A DNA stretch of 55,371 nt from Hymenobacter sp. HSC-4F20 (GTDB taxonomy: Bacteria > Bacteroidota > Bacteroidia > Cytophagales > Hymenobacteraceae): the NCBI RefSeq assembly GCF_019599275.1, contig NZ_JAHZTD010000008.1:1-55371 (forward strand), in the 5' to 3' direction. Positions 26,346 to 35,349 of the stretch are shown here, one piece after another; position 1 is the first letter of the stretch; each line of letters begins with the position of its first letter. The notes below the pieces were generated by a model that worked only from the letters and a program-made list of their open reading frames with translations, did no database searches and was not told the origin of the DNA. The translations under genes and the position numbers were made by a program.

Positions 26346-27275
26346 TTAGCGCAGACCCTGCATTTTTAGGAAAAGCCCCCCCGGATTTTTAGTTGCTTTG
26401 ATTTTATCAGTCTTCAACTTATAAACGAAAGCAAACAAGGCATCCACGTGCTTGGCCGACTGCAGAATCTCCTGTATCAGCTTAAGTTCGGCAATACCCA
26501 AGGTTTCTAAGTGCTTGCGCGCCAGCTGCAGCTTGGCATCGTCGGCTTCCAGCTCAAAAGGAATAGGAAGCTGCTGGGGTATCTGGGTGCTGACGTAGAA
26601 CTTGATGCTTTGGTAGGAGCGGCCTTTCTTGAGCAACTCGTACTTGATGTGCAAGTCAGTGTGCTCGTTGATCTGGTTGGTAGCTACGTCGAGTACGTAC
26701 TTCTGCAGGGCTGAAATCTGGGCGTATTGTTCCGGCTCCTTGCCCGTAGGATCTTTGAGCTTAAGCATGGCCTTGAACTCATCCAGGGAGTAGGTCTTGG
26801 TTTCCCCAATGTCCTTCCACTGTGAGGCGAGTTGGTAAATGCGCTTAGCGTACTTGCTCGACAAGCTGAACGCGGCCTGCAGCCGATAAGAAGTGAAGTT
26901 GCTTTTCAAGTCAATCAGAAAGGGCCGCATACGCTCAGATATCTCCAACTCAATAGTGCCCTCGCCCTTGCGGTACAGCGCTGAAGCGAGCAGGCTTACC
27001 TGTAGTAAGGTCTGGCCGTTCTCGATGTGGTAGACTCGGCTGTTAAGGTTCTCGGTTGATTCCAGCAACTGCTTGTAGTTCCAAGTGCGGCCAGTCATCT
27101 CCATCAGCTCCTGCACCCGGATTTCGTAGATGGTGCCGGCCTTATCCTGCTTGGTAAGCTTAGAGAGCAGCGAGAACACAATGTCCATTTCGCAGGCACT
27201 CATCTCATAGCGAGCTGTCGTCAGCGCGTTGTGTTGCCTGATTTCTATCGGGACGTTGGGTTCGGGCGCCGCCAT
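26346..27275 (-). CDS. Plasmid replication initiator, Rep_3 (RepB-like) family, copy 1
   Basis: This 309-residue initiator has the two winged-helix halves of the Rep_3 family. The N-terminal half carries 'IRQHNALTTARYEMSACEMD' and 'LLSKLTKQDK'; the central hallmark is 'SKYAKRIYQLASQWKDIGE' with 'YSLDEFKAMLKLKDPTGKEP'. Such proteins bind iterons as monomers to open the origin and repress themselves as dimers. The iteron array lies directly upstream (27384-27686), as expected. It is clearly related to, but well diverged from, the second initiator at 44754. ATG 27273-27275 is the start. Confidence 0.95.
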   Translation of the reverse strand: MAAPEPNVPIEIRQHNALTTARYEMSACEMDIVFSLLSKLTKQDKAGTIYEIRVQELMEMTGRTWNYKQLLESTENLNSRVYHIENGQTLLQVSLLASALYRKGEGTIELEISERMRPFLIDLKSNFTSYRLQAAFSLSSKYAKRIYQLASQWKDIGETKTYSLDEFKAMLKLKDPTGKEPEQYAQISALQKYVLDVATNQINEHTDLHIKYELLKKGRSYQSIKFYVSTQIPQQLPIPFELEADDAKLQLARKHLETLGIAELKLIQEILQSAKHVDALFAFVYKLKTDKIKATKNPGGLFLKMQGLR

Positions 27276-27303
27276 AGCTGCTCTTTATAGTGGGGGTGTA
27301 AAA

Positions 27304-27311
27304 CAAACATA
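27304..27311 (-). promoter_or_regulatory. -7 promoter element for rep copy 1
   Basis: On the minus strand these bases read TATGTTTG, an exact match to the Bacteroidota -7 consensus TAnnTTTG, about 29 bp before the rep ATG. It lies between the iterons and the gene, so initiator bound at the array could repress it. No good -33 TTG was found. Confidence 0.55.
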
Positions 27312-27383
27312 CATCTTAAAGCGGAAAGTAATAGAGACGATTCTGGCTTCTATCAGCAAGGGAAACGCTCGTCTTCGCACCGA

Positions 27384-27686
27384 CTTATAAAACCTATTAG
27401 TTAGCTCGGCGCGAGGTTTCCCTGAGACTTATAAAAGCTATTAGTTTAGACTTATAAAACCTATTAGTTCGAGCACGGGGGAAGTAGGCAGGAGCATAGG
27501 GGTCAGCCCAGCAGACTTATAAAATCTATTAGTTGGCCTACAGACGAAAAACTAATAGATGATTTTCACAAGGCTATTAATCAGCTTATAAAACCTATTA
27601 CTTCGGCTTATAAAACCTATTAGTTAGCTTATAAAACCTATTAGTTAGCTTATAAAACCTATTAGTTAGCTTATAAAACCTATTAG
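27384..27686. repeat. Iteron array, probable replication origin
   Basis: At least nine copies of CTTATAAAACCTATTAGTT or near variants start at about 27384, 27428, 27451, 27516, 27585, 27607, 27628, 27649 and 27670. The last three are spaced exactly 21 bp, so they lie on the same helix face. Part of the motif also occurs inverted near 27550. Further isolated copies lie near 27955 and 28127 (inverted) and 28063. The array is directly upstream of rep copy 1 and is followed by an AT-rich stretch (27700-27900), the expected melting region. Confidence 0.93.
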
Positions 27687-28159
27687 CAAACCTACTTAAA
27701 CAACTGGTAAGTAGATAGTTGTGAGCCCTGCAAATACCTTAAATACTATAAATACTCACAAATTTGTTGAAGCTGAAGTACAAAAGCTCTTAAAGTGGTT
27801 GGTTAGGGCAAAACCCGAACGAAAACAACAAAAACGGGAGTTTAAACAAGCACAAGAAGGGATTGTACTTTTTATATAATATTTTACCTTTTTCTACTAT
27901 CTGAGCTTCTATGGATGTACTCAGAATACTTGAAAAAGCAACGAAAGCGCTACTAATAGCTTTTATAAGTCTTCCGCAAGGGTTTACTTCTGTTGAACAA
28001 GCAAGCCTAAAGTGTCTGATTTAGTGATAATGGGCACACAGATTACCTTAACAGGAGTTTGCAGGCTTATAAAATATATTTTCTAGCAAGAGGCAAACTT
28101 GCAGTCCAGCTTAAGTCAAAGCGAAGTAATAGGTTTTATAAGTTAGAAAAGGCTAGTAG

Positions 28160-28640
28160 CCGTGCGGATTCACCAACGTTGTCTTCACTGATACCACTCC
28201 ACCTGCAGGGCGCCTCCCAAGATGACAGCCTTGCCGGCCTTCTTGTGAACAATCTCGCAAGAGTAAGAACTCTGTCGTGTAGCTAAAGGTAGGCCACGGA
28301 CAACAGCATATTGCCACTGCGCGAAGCTAGGCAGCGTGATTTTCACCGCAGCCGGGAGCAGATGTACCACGAAGCGCCGACTGTCGAGTTTCTCGCCTGT
28401 CTGGACCGGGCGCTGACCACGGCCGGGTCCCCGTAGGTGCTGGCGAAGGCCCGCTTCTGGCAACGCCACCAGCACGCCCCTGTCGGGTGCCAGTGCTAAC
28501 TGTTCACGCGTCTGCCCACCGGCTTTGAGGAAAAGCTAACCTGATCCAAATGGGCGCGCGTGGCAGACTGCTTGCAGGATACGGCTGCCTGCAACCTAGC
28601 GGGCTGGCGGACAAAGGTATTCTGACAGAAGACTCCGGAG
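28160..28640 (+). pseudogene. Decayed ORF with several nonsense codons
   Basis: From about 28320 one plus-strand frame reads 'EARQRDFHRSREQMYHEAPT', 'VEFLACLDRALTTAGSP', TAG, 'VLAKARFWQRHQHAPVGCQC', TAA, 'LFTRLPTGFEEKLT', TGA, 'SKWARVADCLQDTAACNLAG', then a further stop. The stops fall where Gln or Trp codons would be one substitution away. This is an old, unselected gene copy of unrecognised family (possibly a KfrA- or replication-associated protein; not established). The bases from 28160 to 28320 show only iteron-like scraps. Confidence 0.4.
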
Positions 28641-28797
28641 GGTAGTGTTAGTGTTGAGGTTACGTATTGAAAATCAATATATTAAATCGAACAAAATAAC
28701 GCGTTTCCCGTCTTTACATAAGCCTCCGATATGCAAAGGCTTTCAAGTCGCTGCTTCCGGTGCGAAAAACCCCCTTTACTACCTGTCCTTACCAGCT

Positions 28798-29418
28798 ATG
28801 AAACAGATTCTCCTCTCTCTGGCCCTGCTTACCGGCGCTACTGCCGTTCAGGCCCAATCTACCAACGGAAGCGGCACCCGTTTCGGCCTCAAAGTGGGCG
28901 TGGTGGCCGCCTCGCTGGCCGGCGACGACAAAGACTTCCAGGGTGATGTGCAAAATAGGTTTGGATTTCAGGCCGGCATCACAACCACGACGAGCCTGGG
29001 CGTGGGCGGACTATTCGAGCTGCACCCCGAACTGCTGTATTCCCAGCGGGGCTACCAGATTGAGGATGTCTCCAAAACCACATTTCACAATCTCGATGTG
29101 CCGCTCTTGGCCCGCCTAAACGCCGCCGGTTTTGTGGTAGAGGTCGGCCCGCAAGTAGGCTACCTGTTCGCGCGGAAGACGAAGTTTGACGATTCAGCCA
29201 TGGGCGATATCACCAACCGGGGCCAGCTCAACAAGCTCCAGTTCGGCTACATCGTGGGTGTGGGCTACCAGCTGGAGAGTGGTCCCAATGTGGGCGTCCG
29301 CTACAACCGCAGCATTACCAAACTCTACGACGGCGACGCCGCCCTGCCCGGAGGCAATAAGATATACAACTCGGTGTTTCAATTTCAGCTAGGCTTTGCC
29401 TTCCCCGGCAATAAATAA
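28798..29418 (+). CDS. PorT-like outer-membrane beta-barrel protein
   Basis: The 206-residue protein starts at ATG 28798 with a signal peptide (1-20, 'LLTGATAVQAQ'). The mature part alternates in the pattern of an 8- to 10-strand barrel: 'RFGLKVGVVAASLAG', 'FGFQAGITTTTSLGVGGLFE', 'ELLYSQRGYQ', 'LDVPLLARLNAAGFVVEVGP', 'FGYIVGVGYQLESGPNVGVR' and a terminal aromatic strand 'FQFQLGFAF'. It fits the PorT/outer-membrane beta-barrel family of Bacteroidota. Specific function is unknown. It stands alone with more than 1 kb of mostly dead DNA downstream. Confidence 0.88.
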   Translation: MKQILLSLALLTGATAVQAQSTNGSGTRFGLKVGVVAASLAGDDKDFQGDVQNRFGFQAGITTTTSLGVGGLFELHPELLYSQRGYQIEDVSKTTFHNLDVPLLARLNAAGFVVEVGPQVGYLFARKTKFDDSAMGDITNRGQLNKLQFGYIVGVGYQLESGPNVGVRYNRSITKLYDGDAALPGGNKIYNSVFQFQLGFAFPGNK

Positions 29419-30031
29419 GTCGTGTCGCCTCCATACAGCAAGGCTATGCATGGTGGAAATGGCCTTGTTGTATCGCTGACGTGGTGCACGTGAGCAGACT
29501 TTACACTTCGCCAACGTCAGTGCCTTCTCCTTTATCTACGGTACGGGTGCTGCTTGGCCTTGGCGTGGCCTAGCAAACAGTGGGGGAGCCTAGCCGGGTA
29601 GCTTTGCGTGTAGCACAGGATGCCGAAGGTAGTAGAGGCCAATAGACAGGTGGACTTTCTGCTTGTAGTTACGGTTTGTACCATTTCCGAATCCTACTCC
29701 TACCCTTCCGCAGAAGGTGGAAACGGTCTTAGCTTACTGAATGTCTGCTAACCACCCGCTTGCTACGTATCTGACTCGGCCATTCCTGCCACTTGGGTAC
29801 AGGAGTTGTTGCTTTGGCGTAGCACGTACCCAGCCGCCGTGGGTGGACAACTGTGGAACTGCCTGGCGGTAGGATGGCCAGCCGCCCGCAATGGCTACGG
29901 CATGGCTTTGCGGAATCTGGTTGGGTACAAGTAGTTCGAAGCAGGCCACTACTTCCTGCTTGCCTGGCCCGCCAGTGGCAATAAGCAGCCCAAACCTTCG
30001 GCCCGGGCTCCTATGGGTGTAACGAAACGCG
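29419..30031. other. Gene-free stretch
   Basis: I see no convincing gene in these 613 bases. Short frames on both strands lack starts, domains or consistent composition. The region separates the PorT-like gene from a nuclease fragment and probably consists of eroded coding DNA. Confidence 0.5.
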
Positions 30032-30246
30032 TTACTGCGTCGGCCCGGTATCCGCCTTCGCTACCAGCATGGCCTGCACAGGCGGGGCCACTGCCGAGAG
30101 CAGGTCTAGGCCGGTGGCGGCCTCAATGGCGTCCACCCTGGTGCGGTACTGGCCCCGGGTGAAGCTCACACTGTTTTCATTGGGGGTATCGATGACGGTA
30201 AAGCAGTACCGCTCCTGGGGATCTGTACAGCGGGTTATCTGCAGCG
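30032..30246 (-). pseudogene. DNA/RNA non-specific endonuclease, C-terminal fragment
   Basis: A minus-strand frame of 71 codons without a start reads 'QERYCFTVIDTPNENSVSF', 'TRGQYRTRVDAIEAATGLDL' and 'LSAVAPPVQAML', ending at TAA 30032-30034. The 'YRTxVDAIEAATGxDLLS' segment is the characteristic C-terminus of NucA-type endonucleases in Bacteroidota. The catalytic DRGH region is absent, so the fragment is dead. Its truncated 5' end abuts the inverted repeat at 30248-30304, which suggests a recombination breakpoint there. Confidence 0.65.
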
Positions 30247-30247
30247 G

Positions 30248-30304
30248 ATACTTGACCAGGGCATTCTTTCAACCCCTAGTTGAAGGGATGCCCTAGTCAA
30301 GTAT
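30248..30304. repeat. 25-bp imperfect inverted repeat
   Basis: Arms 30248-30272 and 30280-30304 match at 22 of 25 positions around a 7-base loop. All three mismatches are transitions, so G-T pairing would keep an RNA stem whole. It lies exactly between the truncated end of the nuclease fragment and the DUF6572-like gene. It could be a terminator, a target of a mobile element or a breakpoint scar. Confidence 0.7.
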
Positions 30305-30434
30305 TGAAAGTAGAACGGATCCATGTAGTATGCTTCCTTACAGGAAGTACTTCTGATAGAAGATGCACAAGCCTTGAAGAACTTGTGTTCTATCCTGTAC
30401 CCCCGTCTCCAAAATCATTGCTAACCTGACTCTA

Positions 30435-30755
30435 ATGAGCGTTGACCAGATTGATACGATTGACTTTATAAGTACGTCTCCCGAGCTGGAGGTGGTGCTC
30501 ACCATCTCGGACCATCTTTCCTGGGGCGAGGCCGACCACCTCTCCTTATTGGAAAACAAACTCAATACGTATCTGCAGTTCATCGAAAGCGAGCAACTGC
30601 TTGAGGCATACCCAGAAGCAAAAGGCCGCCCGGTGGTCATACAACTCATGGTGCAATCCGAACCTCCCCAGGATGCTTTTACTTTCCTACTCCAAGCCCA
30701 GAAAGTGATTACAAACGGTGGCATTAGATTTTACTGGCAGGTGATCAGCGAATAG
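30435..30755 (+). CDS. DUF6572-like small protein
   Basis: This 106-residue cytoplasmic protein reads 'MSVDQIDTIDFISTSPELEV', 'VLTISDHLSWGEADHLSLLE' and 'KLNTYLQFIESEQLLEAYPE'. It matches my recollection of DUF6572, whose members share 'VLTISDHLxW', 'KxNTYLxFIES' and a downstream 'VVIxxxxxxxPxxxAxxFLxxAxxxI'. The function of that family is not known. The gene may be related to polymorphic-toxin immunity or to general housekeeping; the adjoining nuclease fragment is suggestive only. ATG 30435 is the obvious start. Confidence 0.7.
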   Translation: MSVDQIDTIDFISTSPELEVVLTISDHLSWGEADHLSLLENKLNTYLQFIESEQLLEAYPEAKGRPVVIQLMVQSEPPQDAFTFLLQAQKVITNGGIRFYWQVISE

Positions 30756-31034
30756 TTAATGGCTCTTTTTACGGAACGGGCACCAGTAGATCGGCACCGA
30801 GAGTGCATGTGCCTATCAGAACCGTACGAGTTTAAGAAATGACCCGCAGAGATGAGTTTCGTAGACTCGGACCCAAACACCACTATAATGCCAAGCAAAC
30901 AGGACTTTATCCGGAGTAGGCATCTCTATAACGTCCCTCTTCGATCTTGAGAAAGTTGATAAACATAATTGTTGTTATAAACGCACTCTTAGGATTATGC
31001 CAGATATTGCCTCGTGAGAAGCTACTAGCCTAAT

Positions 31035-31739
31035 ATGAAATATTCTTTGCTCGAGCAGGTCATTCGCCACGCCTTTTTCCTCTCGGTTTGGTGTTTGGAA
31101 CAGTGCCATGATATGGCGCCCTATCAGCAGAAGGTGGCCGCCTTGAGCCAGCTCCCCCAGGGTTCCGTAGGCCAAGCCCTTGCCGAGTGTCTGCTAGCGC
31201 GGGAGCTTACCTTGGTTCCCGGCTTTGAGAGCCACGACCTCAAGCACGTTGTCCTCGCCTATGAGTTGGAACCTGTCGGCGAAATCCGTTTACAAGCGTT
31301 TATGCTCGGCAATGGGAACTGGACGCTGCCAAGTCTGCTTATTTTCCTGTTTGGGTTTGTTCTCTTGCCCCAGCATTGGGCCGTATTCCGGCAGGATTTT
31401 CAAGCCGGTCGACAATGCCTCCCCCTCGCTACGCTTACGATAGAAGACTGTCAGCACCAGTTGCTACACGAACTTCGCAGCCAGCTTTTTAATCGCTATC
31501 AGGAAATCAAACCCCTCCGCCAGACGACGGTACACCTTCGCTTGAGCTTATTGGGCAGCTACGGGTTGATGGCGGTCGGTATTGCCGCCATGCTCTTCTG
31601 TTATCCGTTTTTATGGTCAGCAAACCTAGCCGACCTCGTAGGGGCGGGATTTCCGTTTGTGGCGGGCGCGATTCTGGTTGTCGGGGGCTTGCTCAATTTG
31701 ACTCTGCAAGCACACCTGCGCGCGAAAGAGGCGAACTAG
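31035..31739 (+). CDS. Coq4-like membrane protein
   Basis: The 234-residue protein carries 'SQLPQGSVGQALAECLLARE', 'LTLVPGFESHDLKHVVLAYE' and 'EIRLQAFMLGNGNW', matching the Coq4 family. The H-D-x-K-H motif corresponds to the HDxxH-type metal or lipid site. A hydrophobic stretch follows ('LPSLLIFLFGFVLLPQHWAV'), and the C-terminus has two further membrane spans (about 175-195 and 203-225). Eukaryotic Coq4 organises ubiquinone synthesis. Bacteroidota use menaquinone, so these relatives probably have a different, unknown lipid-related role. The gene stands alone. Confidence 0.72.
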   Translation: MKYSLLEQVIRHAFFLSVWCLEQCHDMAPYQQKVAALSQLPQGSVGQALAECLLARELTLVPGFESHDLKHVVLAYELEPVGEIRLQAFMLGNGNWTLPSLLIFLFGFVLLPQHWAVFRQDFQAGRQCLPLATLTIEDCQHQLLHELRSQLFNRYQEIKPLRQTTVHLRLSLLGSYGLMAVGIAAMLFCYPFLWSANLADLVGAGFPFVAGAILVVGGLLNLTLQAHLRAKEAN

Positions 31740-31901
31740 TAAGCTACTACCAGAGTCTTGTCACTTAACTTCAACCAACTTTCAAGTGAGGTGATAAGTG
31801 GGTTACATTCGAGAGATGGAAGATAAAAATTACTGCTTTTCCGAGGTGGTGGAAATAGTTGCGGTAGTACCGTCACCCATTTTGAGGGGGTAAAGCAAGC
31901 C

Positions 31902-32258
31902 ATGAAAAGAGAAGCAGTCTTCTTCGTTTCCTCGCTCCTCGTTCTCTTGGGCGTACTCGCCTACCAACTGGCCACTTTCTCTATTTTTGACACTGAACCT
32001 CCGCAGCTCCTGAAGCAGCTTGACCTTCCTAGGACGCAGCAGCGCTTTACCCTCTATACGATTGCCTCGAATGCCACCGTGCCAAACGGCATTCAAGTCC
32101 GCGAAGTGCGAGCCGGCAAAGAAGTGGTAGTCGGGTTCTTTCCCAGCTATACTAAGCTAGTAGCGTCTAGCACAACCGACCAGCACTTACACCTTCGCTT
32201 GCGGGATACGCTAGGCAACAGGAGAGACAGCCTCATAACGCTGACTCTACAGCACTAG
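31902..32258 (+). CDS. Membrane-anchored hypothetical protein
   Basis: This 118-residue product has an uncleaved N-terminal anchor or signal (residues 6-26, 'VFFVSSLLVLLGVLAYQLAT') followed by a small extracytoplasmic domain rich in beta-strand pattern ('RFTLYTIASNATVPNGIQVR', 'EVVVGFFPSYTKLV', 'LHLRLRDTLGN'). I recognise no family. ATG 31902 follows an AG-rich stretch. It sits alone between the Coq4-like and TonB-like genes. Confidence 0.55.
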   Translation: MKREAVFFVSSLLVLLGVLAYQLATFSIFDTEPPQLLKQLDLPRTQQRFTLYTIASNATVPNGIQVREVRAGKEVVVGFFPSYTKLVASSTTDQHLHLRLRDTLGNRRDSLITLTLQH

Positions 32259-32503
32259 AGACCTATTTGCTTTAAAGAATACTTAGTCTATAAAGCTATA
32301 TATTAAACATATAACATATTAATTGTCATTTTACAAACGTCCTTCTACAAAAGGTAATAGGATCCTAACTCGCTAATACGAACCTCGTTCAACAAACGGC
32401 CGTTTGAGTGAACGCAGGAGAGGCGCTTGAGGGATTAACTTATGACCACTACGGTTACACGGCCTAAGTAAGTGAAGCACCTACGTACCGTATTTTAGCC
32501 CTT

Positions 32504-33280
32504 ATGCCCGACGTCCTCCCTGAATCTGGCCCACGTCCGGGACCGGTGTCTCCACACCCTTCCCCCGTCACCTCGGCTACTAAGACCGCCGGGCGCAGTG
32601 TGGCCCTGCTGGCCGGCACCTTCTTGCTCAGCTGTGGGGTCGTGGTAGGAGTGCTGGTGACCGAATTGACACACTACTCCAAAAGCAATTCCGACCTCGT
32701 ACCAGAGAGCTTCGCGCTGCTGGACGGCAGTTTGCTGCTGGGCTTTCTCGTGCTCCTGGGGCTGCTGTTCAGCAAACGCTTCCCCCAGGCGAGTGCGGTC
32801 TTCTTGGGACTGCTGCCGGTCCTATTACTGGCGGGGCTGTGGCACGGCGCCGCCGGCTGGGGGCCGGTGTTGGCGCCAAGGCCCGAGCCGGCTATGCCGC
32901 CCCCCCATCCGCCCGAGCCGGCTGCGACGCTGTACCCGGGAACGGATTCCGCACGGGTCTACACCTTCGTCGAACAACTGCCCTCGCTGCCAACCGGGGG
33001 GGGCATCACCGCGCTGGCTGACACGTTACGCCGCGGAACCTGGCGCCGATTGGGCCCCACGCCCCAGCCAGTGGAGGGTCAGGTGCTCGTGAGCTTTGTG
33101 GTGGGTCCGCGGGGAAGCATCTTTTTGGTGACCATTGAGCAAGGGCTCTCCCCTACAGTCGACGCGGCCGTGCTGGAAACGGTGCGTCACCTGCCACGGA
33201 TGCGACCGGGCAAACAAAATGGGAAAGCGGTGGCCGTTCGCCTGACGGCTCCGGTGCGGCTGCCCCCAGAGGAGCGGTGA
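32504..33280 (+). CDS. Membrane protein with TonB C-terminal-like domain
   Basis: The 258-residue protein has three membrane spans (about 28-52, 68-86, 91-112) and a Pro-rich spacer ('PRPEPAMPPPHPPEPA', about 120-140). Its C-terminal domain (about 180-258, 'GQVLVSFVVGPRGSIFLVTI', 'LSPTVDAAVLETVRHLPRMR', 'GKQNGKAVAVRLTAPVRL') has the strand-strand-helix-strand order of TonB C-terminal domains. Typical TonB proteins have one span; a three-span anchor is unusual and recalls M56/BlaR-associated or energy-transducer variants in Bacteroidota. It probably spans the inner membrane and reaches an outer-membrane or periplasmic partner. Confidence 0.78.
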   Translation: MPDVLPESGPRPGPVSPHPSPVTSATKTAGRSVALLAGTFLLSCGVVVGVLVTELTHYSKSNSDLVPESFALLDGSLLLGFLVLLGLLFSKRFPQASAVFLGLLPVLLLAGLWHGAAGWGPVLAPRPEPAMPPPHPPEPAATLYPGTDSARVYTFVEQLPSLPTGGGITALADTLRRGTWRRLGPTPQPVEGQVLVSFVVGPRGSIFLVTIEQGLSPTVDAAVLETVRHLPRMRPGKQNGKAVAVRLTAPVRLPPEER

Positions 33281-33376
33281 AGATGGCGGCGTTAAGGCGT
33301 TAATAAGTTTTGTATAGAAACCCCTCGTTTCGCTAAACAGTATGTTCATTTAAAGAACCATTAGCGTGAACGCCTG

Positions 33377-34567
33377 TTAGGGCAGTTGAGATAGGCGCAG
33401 AGTCACTTCTTGAAGCCCCCGAGCTCCAATCCCACGATAGAGAATCTTGCCCTTGTAGACCAAAATAAAGGTGGGGTATTCGCGAATCTCTAGCTGCGTG
33501 AGCAAGGAATGCGCTTTGTTAGCCGGCACGACGATGTTCGGCCACGGGATAGAATGGGCCGCTACGTAGTGTTTTACCTTCTCCGGGTCGTCAAGGGCTA
33601 CCCCCACTAGGTCGATGGAAGCCTCATACTGCCGGTGCAGCGCTTGCAGGGCGGGGGTGAGCGCTACGCAGGGTCTGCACCAGGTTCCCCAGAAGTCCAG
33701 CACGAGGGGCCGCTCGGTGCCCGTCAAACGAACCCGTTGGCCCTGTACATCAGTCGATTCCGTGGGCCGAAACAGCAAGTGCGGAGTACTCCCGTAGGCG
33801 GAGGGCGACTTCTCGGGCCCCGTGACCGCCACGTACAAACTGTCGCCCGCGGGGCTGAGGTGGTCGAGCCGGACCAAGTGTCCATGCACCAGGAACGATT
33901 CGCCCAGGCGGTAGGCGATAGGCGCGTTTTTTTCGTCCAGTATACGCACCTGCGTACTGGAGTCTGGGTAGACGAGGTCCCGGGGGAGGCCGGGGTAGCC
34001 GGGGTGAGTCACGCGCAGGGCGAGGCGGTTTGAGCCCAAGGGTAAGGTTCCCGTGGACCGATGTCCCAGGAGTTCGAGCCGCAGAAACAAGTCCTGTTCG
34101 CGGGCGGAGGCGTACCGTTCCCCGGCGGCATAGAGCACCGGCCGGAGTTCGAGCAGCCGTGCGGCGCGCGCTCCCTGCAAGGCGATGCGGAAGGCTGCCG
34201 GCGGGGTGCTGCCCGGCGTTGCCGGCAATACTTGCTGGTCACGGGCTCGGAACGTAAACGAATCGGGGCCGGCCGCTGGCACGAAAACGATGCGCTCTTG
34301 GGCGTCGCGCCCAATGAGGAAGTTCACCCGCTGGGCAGGCAGTGGCCCGGGACTTCCGCCGAACTCGACGTACTTGAGCAGGTACCGGCTCATTCCCTTG
34401 GGTACGGAGGTAGGGGCTTGCACCGTGTCGAGCTGCGTGGAAAATACAAACCGATTGCTGCCCGTCTCCCGTACCAAAGGGATTCCGACAACGTCCTGCG
34501 CCGCGCCGCTCAGGGCACAGGCGATGACGAGCAGTAACGAGAGGCACCAACGGACTGTCCCTCCCAT
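33377..34567 (-). CDS. TlpA-like thioredoxin-fold protein, exported
   Basis: Starting at ATG 34565-34567 this is a 396-residue protein with a signal peptide (1-21, 'LLLVIACALSGAAQ'). An N-terminal region of about 250 residues has beta-rich character and no recognised family. A C-terminal TlpA/AhpC-like domain follows (about 265-396). The active site is 'DFWGTWCRPCVALTP', the classic WCxxC. The cis-Pro segment reads 'IREYPTFILVYKG'. It should reduce or isomerise disulfides of periplasmic or outer-membrane proteins. An N-terminal extension of this kind is common for Bacteroidota TlpA proteins and may recognise the client. Confidence 0.9.
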   Translation of the reverse strand: MGGTVRWCLSLLLVIACALSGAAQDVVGIPLVRETGSNRFVFSTQLDTVQAPTSVPKGMSRYLLKYVEFGGSPGPLPAQRVNFLIGRDAQERIVFVPAAGPDSFTFRARDQQVLPATPGSTPPAAFRIALQGARAARLLELRPVLYAAGERYASAREQDLFLRLELLGHRSTGTLPLGSNRLALRVTHPGYPGLPRDLVYPDSSTQVRILDEKNAPIAYRLGESFLVHGHLVRLDHLSPAGDSLYVAVTGPEKSPSAYGSTPHLLFRPTESTDVQGQRVRLTGTERPLVLDFWGTWCRPCVALTPALQALHRQYEASIDLVGVALDDPEKVKHYVAAHSIPWPNIVVPANKAHSLLTQLEIREYPTFILVYKGKILYRGIGARGLQEVTLRLSQLP

Positions 34568-34983
34568 CAAGTTAAATAGCGTACAGCGGGCGATAATACA
34601 GGGCATCGTGCGTTCGGTCAGGAGGGCTAGGAATAAGTAGCCAAGCTACGGCCTAGTTCTCTTTTCTTCAGCAGTAGCACAAACCAAGGCCGTTGATAGA
34701 AGTCAGCCAGCATTTCGACAAAACGCTTTTTCTGCTGTACCGTTTTCCTCCCCCTACACCCGCCGCTGCTGGCCCCGCTGTCCGTGCTGGTACGGGCGCC
34801 GATAGCGGCTCTCTATACGCAAAGCACTACGTCCAGCGCAGGGCATACAGCGCAGAATGGCATCACTCCCATGAATGTAGTGCAATAGGGTTGGTTACAT
34901 CTTAAGGAGGACCCGTTCAGAAAATGTTATAATCTCAGGTTTGTGAATCATTCTTTTCCCTATCGTCCTACCAGTTCCTGTTC
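34568..34983. other. Gene-free stretch
   Basis: No gene is visible in these 416 bases. A short plus-strand frame from 34693 lacks domain character. The stretch lies between the TlpA gene start and the recombinase fragment, and should contain the TlpA promoter on the minus strand, although no clean TAnnTTTG was identified. Confidence 0.5.
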
Positions 34984-35166
34984 GTGTCGATCCAGAAGTA
35001 TTGTACCTACGGTCGCGTCTCCACCGTCACGCAAAATCAGGCCGGCCTCGAACTGACATCCCGGCGGACCGTGACCCATTGCTTCATCACGGAACAGAGG
35101 CCATTGGGGCCGACCGTGGAAGAGGAACAAGTGTGCTTACCATCTGACTCCGCTAATGTCGGGTAA
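34984..35166 (+). pseudogene. Serine recombinase N-terminal fragment
   Basis: A 60-codon frame begins at GTG 34984 with 'SIQKYCTYGRVSTVTQNQAG' and 'LELTSRRTVTHCFITEQRP'. This fits the resolvase/invertase N-terminus, in which a Tyr-x-Arg-Val-Ser-Thr motif supplies the catalytic Ser, followed by Q-x(3)-GL-L and R-x-V-x(3)-I. After about 45 residues the resemblance ends and a stop follows, so only the tip of the catalytic domain remains. It is a dead piece of a mobile element or resolvase. Confidence 0.5.
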
Positions 35167-35349
35167 AGCCGAAACGTGAGGAATAGAGGACCTTAGTCAT
35201 AGCTCATGAGTTAAACACGTACCACTACTGCGCTTGGCAAGGGAGCACCTTTTCCGGTCTAGGCAGCGGCTGCGCTAGCATAGTGACGCGATGTTCCTCT
35301 CCTTACCGTCAGTACGTGCCGACTCCTATCTTAGGCTCTGACTTCTCAC

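Noticed and set aside
27384..27690. CRISPR-like direct repeats
   Set aside because: Repeats abut with 2-3-bp gaps or irregular spacing and no unique spacers of constant length, and no cas genes are present. They are iterons.
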